Below are positions 15,189 to 21,792 of a DNA stretch of 52,870 nucleotides, piece by piece. The position numbers and the translations under genes are program-made. The stretch spans positions 1 to 52,870 of the forward strand of contig SFOH01000012.1 of assembly GCA_004552485.1 (NCBI GenBank), written 5' to 3'. Below the pieces are notes generated by a model. The model was not told the DNA's origin. It searched no databases and saw only the letters and a list, made by a program, of their open reading frames with translations. This DNA is from Bacteroidales bacterium. Lineage in GTDB: Bacteria; Bacteroidota; Bacteroidia; Bacteroidales; Muribaculaceae. Positions within the stretch are counted from its first letter, which is position 1; every line of letters starts with the position of its first letter.

Positions 15189-15707
15189 ATGAAACGTTTT
15201 CTCTTCACCCTGACCCTCATTGCGGCGATGGCGATCGGCGCAAGCGCACAGAAAGCACAGTTGCAGATTGGCTACGGCGGCTACACCATGATGGATGCCT
15301 GCGACATGCACGACGGAGGCCCCGCCGTGAACACCGCCTGGGGCGCAGTCACCGCCGGCGTCAACTTCAAAGTCGCTCCCAAATTCTCACTGGGCGCCAG
15401 CTACACCTTCTCTTCCACGGACCGCAAGCACATTGAGTCGTCCAACATCTATTACCATGTTATCATGCTGAACGCCCGCTATGACTACTGGCGCAACTCT
15501 GTAGTGCAACTCTACGGCCATTTAGGCGTTGGTGCCGACATCAGCCATATCACCTATGGCGACGAAAGCAAGAACAAAGGCTATTTCGCCTGCCAGGTAT
15601 CGCCGCTCGGCGCCGAGGTAGGCCTCAGCCGCAGCTGTGCCATGTTCGGCGAGCTGGGCTTCGGCGCCCAGGGTCTCGTGCAGGTCGGCTTCCGTCTGAA
15701 CCTCTGA
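15189..15707 (+). CDS. Small outer-membrane beta-barrel protein
   Basis: 172 aa. Signal peptide 1-20 (ending GASAQ), then alternating strands (AQLQIGYGGYTMMD, AVTAGVNFKVAPKFSLGASY, VVQLYGHLGVGADI) and a C-terminal strand QVGFRLNL. The pattern fits an 8-strand OmpX/PorT-type barrel of Bacteroidetes. Function unknown. It stands alone, bounded downstream by a strong hairpin shared with nrdG. Confidence 0.75.
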   Translation: MKRFLFTLTLIAAMAIGASAQKAQLQIGYGGYTMMDACDMHDGGPAVNTAWGAVTAGVNFKVAPKFSLGASYTFSSTDRKHIESSNIYYHVIMLNARYDYWRNSVVQLYGHLGVGADISHITYGDESKNKGYFACQVSPLGAEVGLSRSCAMFGELGFGAQGLVQVGFRLNL

Positions 15708-15731
15708 GCGCGGCTTTTGTCCGAAAACCGA

Positions 15732-15775
15732 CAAGGCTGACGCGCGGGAAGAACGATTCCCGGGCGTCAGCCTTG
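15732..15775. terminator. Bidirectional hairpin between barrel gene and nrdG
   Basis: CAAGGCTGACGC (15732-15743) pairs with GCGTCAGCCTTG (15764-15775), and inside it CGGGAA pairs with TTCCCG around a 6-nt loop, giving a nearly continuous 18-19 bp stem between convergent genes. Confidence 0.85.
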
Positions 15776-15803
15776 CGTGTGTATTGGCGTGTCTGTCAGT
15801 GCG

Positions 15804-16265
15804 TTACTGCTGCTCGCGAAGATGAATGATGCGCTGGTTGGCGGAGCCTCGGAACAATAGCGAGGTGTCGCGCTGAGCCATGATGAACGGGCCGTCGACC
15901 AGCACGTCGAGCTCGGCGAGGATGGGCGCGTAGCGTGGCTGACGCTGCAGCTCCTCGTGGAGGAATCCGGTGTAGCACCACACTGTGTGACCGGCGGCAC
16001 GGATGCACCGCGCCAGCTCGGTGAGGGCGTCAAGGGGCTGATACATAGGGTCGCCGCCGGAGAAGGTGACGTCGAAATCGTTCTCCGTGACAACCTCCAT
16101 GAGTTCGTCGACGGTCATATCGCGGCCGGCGGCGAAGTCCCACGACTGAGGATTGTGGCAGCCGGGACACTCGTGGCGGCAGCCGGCGAAGTAGATGGAG
16201 GTGCGCAGACCGGGGCCGTCCACGCTCGTGCCCTCCACGATGTCTATCACGCGAAGTGTGTTCAT
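15804..16265 (-). CDS. nrdG: Anaerobic ribonucleotide reductase activating protein
   Basis: 153 aa. Radical-SAM activase that places the glycyl radical on NrdD. The CxxxCxxC iron-sulfur motif is at Cys29, Cys33 and Cys36 (GCRHECPGC), followed by the typical HNPQSWDF and the SAM-binding 'FSGGDPMYQP' segment. Length is normal. It lies 24 bp downstream of nrdD in the same orientation, as expected for the pair. The gene itself looks intact even though its substrate enzyme is frameshifted here. Confidence 0.95.
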   Translation of the reverse strand: MNTLRVIDIVEGTSVDGPGLRTSIYFAGCRHECPGCHNPQSWDFAAGRDMTVDELMEVVTENDFDVTFSGGDPMYQPLDALTELARCIRAAGHTVWCYTGFLHEELQRQPRYAPILAELDVLVDGPFIMAQRDTSLLFRGSANQRIIHLREQQ

Positions 16266-16289
16266 GACGCAGGCAGGGTGGCGACGGGC

Positions 16290-18472
16290 TTATTTGTGGA
16301 TGACGCGGTCTTTGAGCTCGGCCAGTTTGGCGGAGTTCCAGCGGTCGGTGGTGCCCACGAGGTAGCCGGTGATGCGCTGCAGTTTGTCGATATTCCGGCT
16401 GTGGCAGTGGGGGCACTCCTCCAGGTCGGTCGAGGCATCTTCGTAGCCGCAGTCCATGCAGCGGTTGCGGTTGTGGTTGACCGAGCCGTAGCCGATGTTG
16501 TACTTGTCCATGAGGTCCACGATGTCCATGATGGCCTGTGGATTGTGGGTGGCATCGCCGTCGATCTCCACATAGAAAATGTGGCCGCCGGTGGTCAGCT
16601 CGTGGTATGGAGCCTCGATTTTTGCCTTGTGGCGCGGCGAGCACTTGTAGTAGACGGGCACGTGGTTCGAGTTGGTGTAGTAGATTTTGTCTGTGACGCC
16701 GGGGATGACGCCGAACGACTTGCGGTCTTTGGCGGTGAATTTGCCGGAGAGGCCCTCGGCGGGCGTTGCCAGGATGGAGTAGTTGTGATGGTAGCGCTCG
16801 GAGAATTCGTTGGCGCGCGAACGCATGTGGCTGACTATGCGCAGACCCAGTGCCTGCGACTCGGCGCTCTCGCCGTGGTGTTTGCCGGTGAGGGCGATGA
16901 GACACTCGGCCAGGCCGATGAAGCCGATGCCGAGGGTGCCCTGGTTGATGACCGACTCCACGCGGTCGTTGGGACCGAGTTTCTCGGCAGCGGGAACTGC
17001 TTGGCCAGCGCTGTCTTCTGGAAGTTGAAGCGGTCGTTGAGCTGACGGGCTGTTATTTCGAGCACGTCATCGAGGCGGTTGAAGAAGCGGCGGATGCGCT
17101 CCTCGGGGTCCTTGATGGCCATGCACTCGATGGCGATGCGCACGATGTTGATGGTGGAGAACGAGAGGTTGCCGCGGCCGATGGATGTCTTCGGACCGAA
17201 GCGGTTTTCGAAGACGCGGGTGCGGCAGCCCATGGTGGCCACCTCATAGAGGTAGCGTTTGGGGTCGTCGGCGCGCCAGAGCTCGTGCTGGTTGAAGGTG
17301 GCGTCGAGGTTCACGAAGTTGGGGAAGAAGCGACGTGCGGTCACTTTGCAGGCAAGGCAATAGAGGTCGTAGTTGGGGTCCTCGGGCTTGTAGCTGATGC
17401 CTGTTTTCTTCTTCCAGATCTGGATGGGGAAGATGGCGGTGGCGCCGTTGCCCACGCCCTCATAGGTGGAGTGGAGCAGCTCGCGGATGATGCAGCGGCC
17501 CTCGGCGGAGGTGTCCGTGCCGTAGTTGATCGACGAGAAGACCACCTGGTTGCCGCCGCGCGAGTGGATGGTGTTCATGTTGTGGATGAACGCCTCCATG
17601 GCCTGGTGAACGCGCGAGACGGTCTGGTTCATGGCGTGCTGGAGGGCGCGCTCCTCGCCTTTCAGACCGTCGAGGGGCTTCTTCTCGTAGTCCTTGAACG
17701 TGGCCTCGTAGTGGGCGGAGAGGTCGAGGCCGGTCATTTCTTCGGCCTTTTTCAGCTCCTCTATATAAGATGAACGCACGAAGGGCGCCAGGTAGAAGTC
17801 GAAGGCGGGGATGGCCTGGCCGCCGTGCATCTCGTTCTGGGCGGTCTCCAGCGATATGCAGGCGATGATCGAGGCCGTCTCAATGCGCTTGGCAGGGCGG
17901 CTCTCGCTGTGGCCGGCGATGAATCCGTGGTGGAGGATGCGGTCGAGGGGATGCTGCACGCAGGTGAGCGACTTGGTGGGGTAGTAGTCCTTGTCGTGGA
18001 TGTGGAGATAGCCGTCGCGTATGGCCTGGCGGGCCTCGTCGGTGAGCAGATAGTCGTCGACGAAGGGCTTGGTTGTCTCGCTGGCGAATTTCATCATCAT
18101 GCCGGCGGGCGAGTCGGTGTTCATGTTGGCGTTCTCGCGCGTGATGTCGTTGTTCTTGGCCTCGATGATTTCCAGGAAGATGTCGCGTGTCTTGGCGCGG
18201 CGTGCGATGCTGCGCTGGTCGCGGTAGGCGATGTATTTCTTGGCCACTTCCTTGCGGGGGCTCTTCATGAGCTCGAGCTCCACGCGGTCCTGGATTTGCT
18301 CCACGGTCATGGTGGGTTCGCCGGTCATGGAGATGCGGTCGGTGATTTTGTTGATGAGGGTCTCGTCCTCGCCGAGCTCGGTCTGGAGCATGGCTTTGCG
18401 GATGGCGGCCTTGATTTTTTCTTCGTTGAAGCCCACAACGCGTCCGTCGCGTTTGACAATGGTCTGAATCAT
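16290..18472 (-). pseudogene. nrdD: Anaerobic ribonucleoside-triphosphate reductase, frameshifted
   Basis: Two overlapping frames together encode NrdD. Frame one starts at 18472 with an ATP-cone (KRDGRVVGFNEEKIKAAIRK, residues 3-92) and the reductase domain with conserved Cys residues near 170 (SLTCVQHP) and 414 (MGCRTRV). It is in register down to QFP at about 16991, then becomes nonsense and runs on to 16835. Frame two picks up at about 16988 with AEKLGPNDRVES, reaches TLGIGFIGLAECL, and ends at 16290 with the zinc site (CMDCGY, CPHC) and glycyl-radical motif RITGYLVG. Family members have roughly nine more residues (an LLMS..LW segment) at the junction, so the simplest lesion is a deletion of about 25 nt. 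Could be a true mutation or an assembly error. Confidence 0.85.
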
Positions 18473-18592
18473 CTTGGAGATAAAGTATTGAGGTGTTGAA
18501 AGGAAGTAATTTGCTGTTCTCGTGGTATGTTCCCGCGAGGGGAATTCTTAGGCTTGGTGAGGGTTGCGAAAAGCCCTCTCTGTTCCGGGGAG

Positions 18593-18624
18593 CAAAGGTA
18601 CGACAAACAAACGTTTTGTGCAAA
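18593..18624 (-). promoter_or_regulatory. nrdD-nrdG promoter
   Basis: Minus strand: TTTG (18621-18624), exactly 20 bp, TACCTTTG (18593-18600). A 12-bp palindrome GCAAATATTTGC (18620-18631) overlaps the -33 box and could bind a repressor or redox regulator. Confidence 0.8.
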
Positions 18625-18656
18625 TATTTGCCCTGAAATTTTTCAACAAATTTTCG

Positions 18657-18734
18657 TTTTGGAAAACTTTTCTCGTACTCCTAAAATTTAAAACGCTGAT
18701 AAACAGTAAAATAAAAATTATTTTGGAAAACTTT
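18657..18734. repeat. Two direct copies of a 14-bp motif upstream of nrdD
   Basis: TTTTGGAAAACTTT occurs at 18657-18670 and again at 18721-18734, start-to-start distance 64 bp (about six helical turns), in otherwise AT-rich DNA. Confidence 0.6.
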
Positions 18735-18796
18735 GACCTTTAACCTGTTCTCGATTGTTTGAATTTTGGTGTCCGACAGGGTTCTCCATAACGGCA

Positions 18797-18832
18797 GAGA
18801 AAGGCGGCGCCCGAGCGGGCGTCGCCTTTCTC
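18797..18832 (-). terminator. Terminator of the carboxyltransferase gene
   Basis: A 36-nt near-perfect hairpin: the arm starting GAGAAAGGCG at 18797 pairs with the arm ending CGCCTTTCTC at 18832, one mismatch in about 15 bp. Confidence 0.75.
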
Positions 18833-18879
18833 AATCGGACAACCGGGCCGGTTGGTTCAGTTGCTGGAATACGGAGCGT

Positions 18880-20772
18880 TTAGTCCTGATATTCGATGAC
18901 GGCTGCGTCGGCGGCAACGGGGGCGCCGGGAGCGCAGAGGATGCGTTTGATGACGCCGTCGCGGTCGGCTTCGATCTCGTTCTCCATCTTCATGGCCTCG
19001 AAGACAACGACGGTCTGGCCTTTCTTGACAGAGTCGCCGGGTTTCACCTTGATCTCGACGATGGTGCCGGGCATGGGAGCGGTGATGCAGTGGCCGGTGA
19101 CAGGGCCGTTGTCGGCGGCGGGAGCGTCGGCCTTGGCCTCGGCAGCGGGAGCCTCAGCGGCTTTCTTGGCGGCGGCTTCCTCGTTGCGGCGTTTGCGCAG
19201 GAAGGGGTTGGCCACGTTGGGGAGCAGCTCGAGCAGGAGCTCTTCCTCGCGGTTGGAGGCCAGCTTAACGCCGAGCTCGGGAATCTCGGGGTTCTCGGGA
19301 CGCTTGTAGGACGATGTGTCGTAGGGATGCTCGGTGGCGTCGCCGGTGATTTTCTCGCGGAAGGCGGGGTCAACGGGCACGGGAGTGTGGCCGTATTCGC
19401 CCTTGACGAGCGAGATGAACTGGTTGGACTTGGTGGTGTAGTCGGGCTTGCCGGCGCGGCGGTCGATGGCCACCATCACGGCCTGCGAGCCTACGATCTG
19501 AGAGGTGGGCGTCACCAGGGGCACCAGACCGGCGTCGCGGCGAACCATCGGAATGAGGCGCATGGCGTCGTCGAGCAGGTCGCTGGCGTTCAGGCTCTTG
19601 AGCTGGGCAACCATGTTCGAATACATACCGCCGGGGACCTCGGCCTCTTTGACCAGTTCGTTGGGTTTGGGGAATCCGAAGTAGTCCTCGATGGCGTGGC
19701 AGTGCTCGAGCAGTGCGTCGAAGTCCTCGGCCTTTGCGGCGGCGACGGCGGCGTCGAGGTGTGCCTCCACGTCGGCGGGCAGCTGGTCCTTGAGAGGATC
19801 GAACTCGCGGGGGAAGTGGTCTTTGTTGAGGTCGTAAGCGGCCAGGCTCTCGCGGGCGCCGCGAAGGTGCTTGCGGATTTCGCCGACGGCCTCCATGTTG
19901 GCCTCGATCTCAACGCCGAGTTTCTGACAGAAGAGGTAGATGAGCTCGATGGCGGGAGCTGCGGAGCCTCCGCCGAACCACCAGATGTTGGTGTCGAGGA
20001 TGTCTACGCCGTTGAGGATGGCCATCACGCCGGAAGCCAGGCCGTAGCCGGGAGTGCAGTGGGTGTGGAAGTCGACGGGAACGTTGACAGCAGCTTTGAG
20101 TTTCTTGATGATCGAGGCGGCGCGGGCGGGCGTTACCAGGCCGGCCATGTCCTTGAGGGTGATGATCTTGGCACCCAGGCGCTCCATCTCGACGGCCTTG
20201 TTGACGAAGTATTCGTCGGTGAAGATCTTCTCAGGCTCGGCGGCGGCAGCTTTCTTCTTGCCGAAGAGTTTCTTGAAGAAACCGCCGGAGGTCTCCTCGG
20301 CCACTACGGTGGGTTTGGGGTCGACGGTGTAGCAGACAGCGCCGTCGGCGATGCCGCCCAGCTCGTTGATGAGGCGGATCGACTCCTTCACGTTGTCGAT
20401 ATCGTTGAGCGCGTCGAAGATGCGCATCACGTTGAGGCCGTTCTTGATGGCCTCTTTGTAGAATCCTTCGAGGACATAGTCGGGGTAGGGGACGTATCCG
20501 AAGAGGTTGCGGCCGCGGGAGAGGGCAGAGAGCAGGCTCTTGCCCTTCATGGCTTTGGAGATGATGCGCAGGCGGTCCCAGGGGCTCTCGTCGAGATAGC
20601 GCATTACGGAGTCAGGCACGGCGCCGCCCCACACCTCCATGATGTAGAAACCGGCATTCTCATAATAGGGCAGAAGTTTGTCTATCTCCTTCTGGCTCAG
20701 ACGTGTTGCGAAGAGTGACTGCTGACCGTCACGCAGGGTCAGGTCTCGGATTTTTAACTTGCGCTTTTCCAT
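18880..20772 (-). CDS. Biotin-dependent carboxyltransferase (oxaloacetate decarboxylase alpha / pyruvate carboxylase B type)
   Basis: 630 aa from ATG at 20772 (MEKRKLKIRDLTLRDGQQSL). Residues 1 to about 300 are the carboxyltransferase TIM barrel: LRDGQQSLFATRL, MEVWGGAVPD, LKDMAGL, and the metal-binding VDFHTHCTPGYG. A conserved domain follows (GGMYSNMVAQLK, VTPTSQIVG). The C-terminal 70 residues are a biotinyl domain with the lysine in EAMKMENEI. It transfers a carboxyl group between biotin and oxaloacetate or pyruvate. Whether it is part of a sodium pump or a pyruvate carboxylase depends on partners not in this window. Unusual: a Lys/Phe-rich insertion (GGFFKKLFGKKK) interrupts the barrel. 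An Ala-rich linker precedes the biotin domain, as is usual. Confidence 0.9.
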   Translation of the reverse strand: MEKRKLKIRDLTLRDGQQSLFATRLSQKEIDKLLPYYENAGFYIMEVWGGAVPDSVMRYLDESPWDRLRIISKAMKGKSLLSALSRGRNLFGYVPYPDYVLEGFYKEAIKNGLNVMRIFDALNDIDNVKESIRLINELGGIADGAVCYTVDPKPTVVAEETSGGFFKKLFGKKKAAAAEPEKIFTDEYFVNKAVEMERLGAKIITLKDMAGLVTPARAASIIKKLKAAVNVPVDFHTHCTPGYGLASGVMAILNGVDILDTNIWWFGGGSAAPAIELIYLFCQKLGVEIEANMEAVGEIRKHLRGARESLAAYDLNKDHFPREFDPLKDQLPADVEAHLDAAVAAAKAEDFDALLEHCHAIEDYFGFPKPNELVKEAEVPGGMYSNMVAQLKSLNASDLLDDAMRLIPMVRRDAGLVPLVTPTSQIVGSQAVMVAIDRRAGKPDYTTKSNQFISLVKGEYGHTPVPVDPAFREKITGDATEHPYDTSSYKRPENPEIPELGVKLASNREEELLLELLPNVANPFLRKRRNEEAAAKKAAEAPAAEAKADAPAADNGPVTGHCITAPMPGTIVEIKVKPGDSVKKGQTVVVFEAMKMENEIEADRDGVIKRILCAPGAPVAADAAVIEYQD

Positions 20773-20906
20773 GAAAAAAAGTAGTTTAGGGTTTGGTATC
20801 TTTTTGTTGTGTTTGTATGCTTGTGAAGGGGCTTGTCGGGGAGGTCCCGGGGCGTTTTTTCGCAGGGGTGCGACGCCCGCGGGGCCTGCTTTCGCAAGTC
20901 CGTTTG

Positions 20907-20914
20907 CAAAGGTA
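20907..20914 (-). promoter_or_regulatory. Candidate -7 box for the carboxyltransferase gene
   Basis: Minus strand TACCTTTG; a TTTC-like -33 lies 21 bp upstream. The leader would be about 130 nt. Confidence 0.6.
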
Positions 20915-20970
20915 TGGATTTTTTTGTGAATTAAAGAAATAATTCCGTATATTTTTTCATAAAAAATTGC

Positions 20971-20978
20971 TACTTTTG
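20971..20978 (+). promoter_or_regulatory. Candidate -7 box for the phosphatase operon
   Basis: TACTTTTG matches TAnnTTTG, 25 bp before the ATG at 21003. The -33 region is AT-rich without a clear TTTG. Confidence 0.55.
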
Positions 20979-21002
20979 TACTCAAAATGCACCGCTATAT
21001 AT

Positions 21003-21734
21003 ATGTTTAGTATTTTCAACAAGCATAGAGAGCCCATAAAGCTCTGGTTTTCAACGGATATACACGCTCACATCCTCCCCGGAATCGACGACGGCTCGCC
21101 CGACCCCGAAACATCGCTCCAACTCCTCGAGGGTATGCGCGACCTCGGCATCACAAAAGTGATTGCCTCGCCCCACATCACGGAGAACACTTTCGAGAAC
21201 AACGCCGAGACCATCGACGCCGCCCAGGCCGCCCTCGACAGCGCCATGGCCGACGCCGGGATGACCGGCATAACCGTCTCGCACCACGCCGAGAACCGCG
21301 TCGATTCGCTGTTCATGCGCAACTTCAAGGCCGGAAATCTGCTCACCCTGCCCGGTAAAGTGCTCCTCATCGAGAACTCGTTCGTCCAGGAGCCGTGGGG
21401 ACTCGAGCAGCTCATCTATGACCTGCAGGTTGCCGGATATACGCCCGTGATGGCCCACCCCGAGCGCTTCCACTACTATACGCCTCAGCGCCTGCGCGAG
21501 CTTCACCGCAAGGTCGACTTCCAGGTGAACATGCTCTCGCTCGCCGGTTACTACGGCAAGAACATACGCAAACGCGCCGAGGAGATGATGGAGATGCACC
21601 TCATCGACTATCTCGGCACCGACACCCACAATATGACGCACGTCGAGGCCATCCGTGACTATCTCGGCACGAAGAACGCCGTGAAAGACCGCGAGATTCT
21701 GGCGCCGCTCATCAAGAACAGCCGCTTCGACTGA
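21003..21734 (+). CDS. PHP-type tyrosine-protein phosphatase (CpsB/CapC-like)
   Basis: 243 aa; start set at ATG 21003 (MFSIFNKHREPIKLW) because it lies just downstream of the -7 box. The metal-binding PHP motifs are present in order: STDIHAHILPGIDDGS, 'VIASPHI', 'ENSFVQEP', 'MAHPERFHYY' and 'GTDTHNM'. This Mn-dependent family dephosphorylates bacterial tyrosine kinases that control capsule or exopolysaccharide export. No Wzc-type kinase or export gene is adjacent, so its partner must be elsewhere. First gene of the plus-strand run to 28046; 58 bp separates it from the TPR gene. Confidence 0.88.
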   Translation: MFSIFNKHREPIKLWFSTDIHAHILPGIDDGSPDPETSLQLLEGMRDLGITKVIASPHITENTFENNAETIDAAQAALDSAMADAGMTGITVSHHAENRVDSLFMRNFKAGNLLTLPGKVLLIENSFVQEPWGLEQLIYDLQVAGYTPVMAHPERFHYYTPQRLRELHRKVDFQVNMLSLAGYYGKNIRKRAEEMMEMHLIDYLGTDTHNMTHVEAIRDYLGTKNAVKDREILAPLIKNSRFD

Positions 21735-21792
21735 CCGCTGCGGAAGGCCGTTTAATTGCGAAATAAAAACGTATCACACAGACAATTCCCCA

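Larger units (their letters stand above)
18473..18879. other. 407-bp region upstream of nrdD
   Basis: Holds the nrdD promoter (18593-18624) with a palindrome on its -33 box, two copies of a 14-bp sequence (18657-18670, 18721-18734) and, at its far end, the terminator of the carboxyltransferase gene. No coding signal. Confidence 0.65.

Noticed and set aside
18766..20718. 650-codon plus-strand ORF opposite the carboxyltransferase
   Set aside because: Shadow of a gene with a clear biotin site and barrel motifs; Gly/Val-rich antisense composition.
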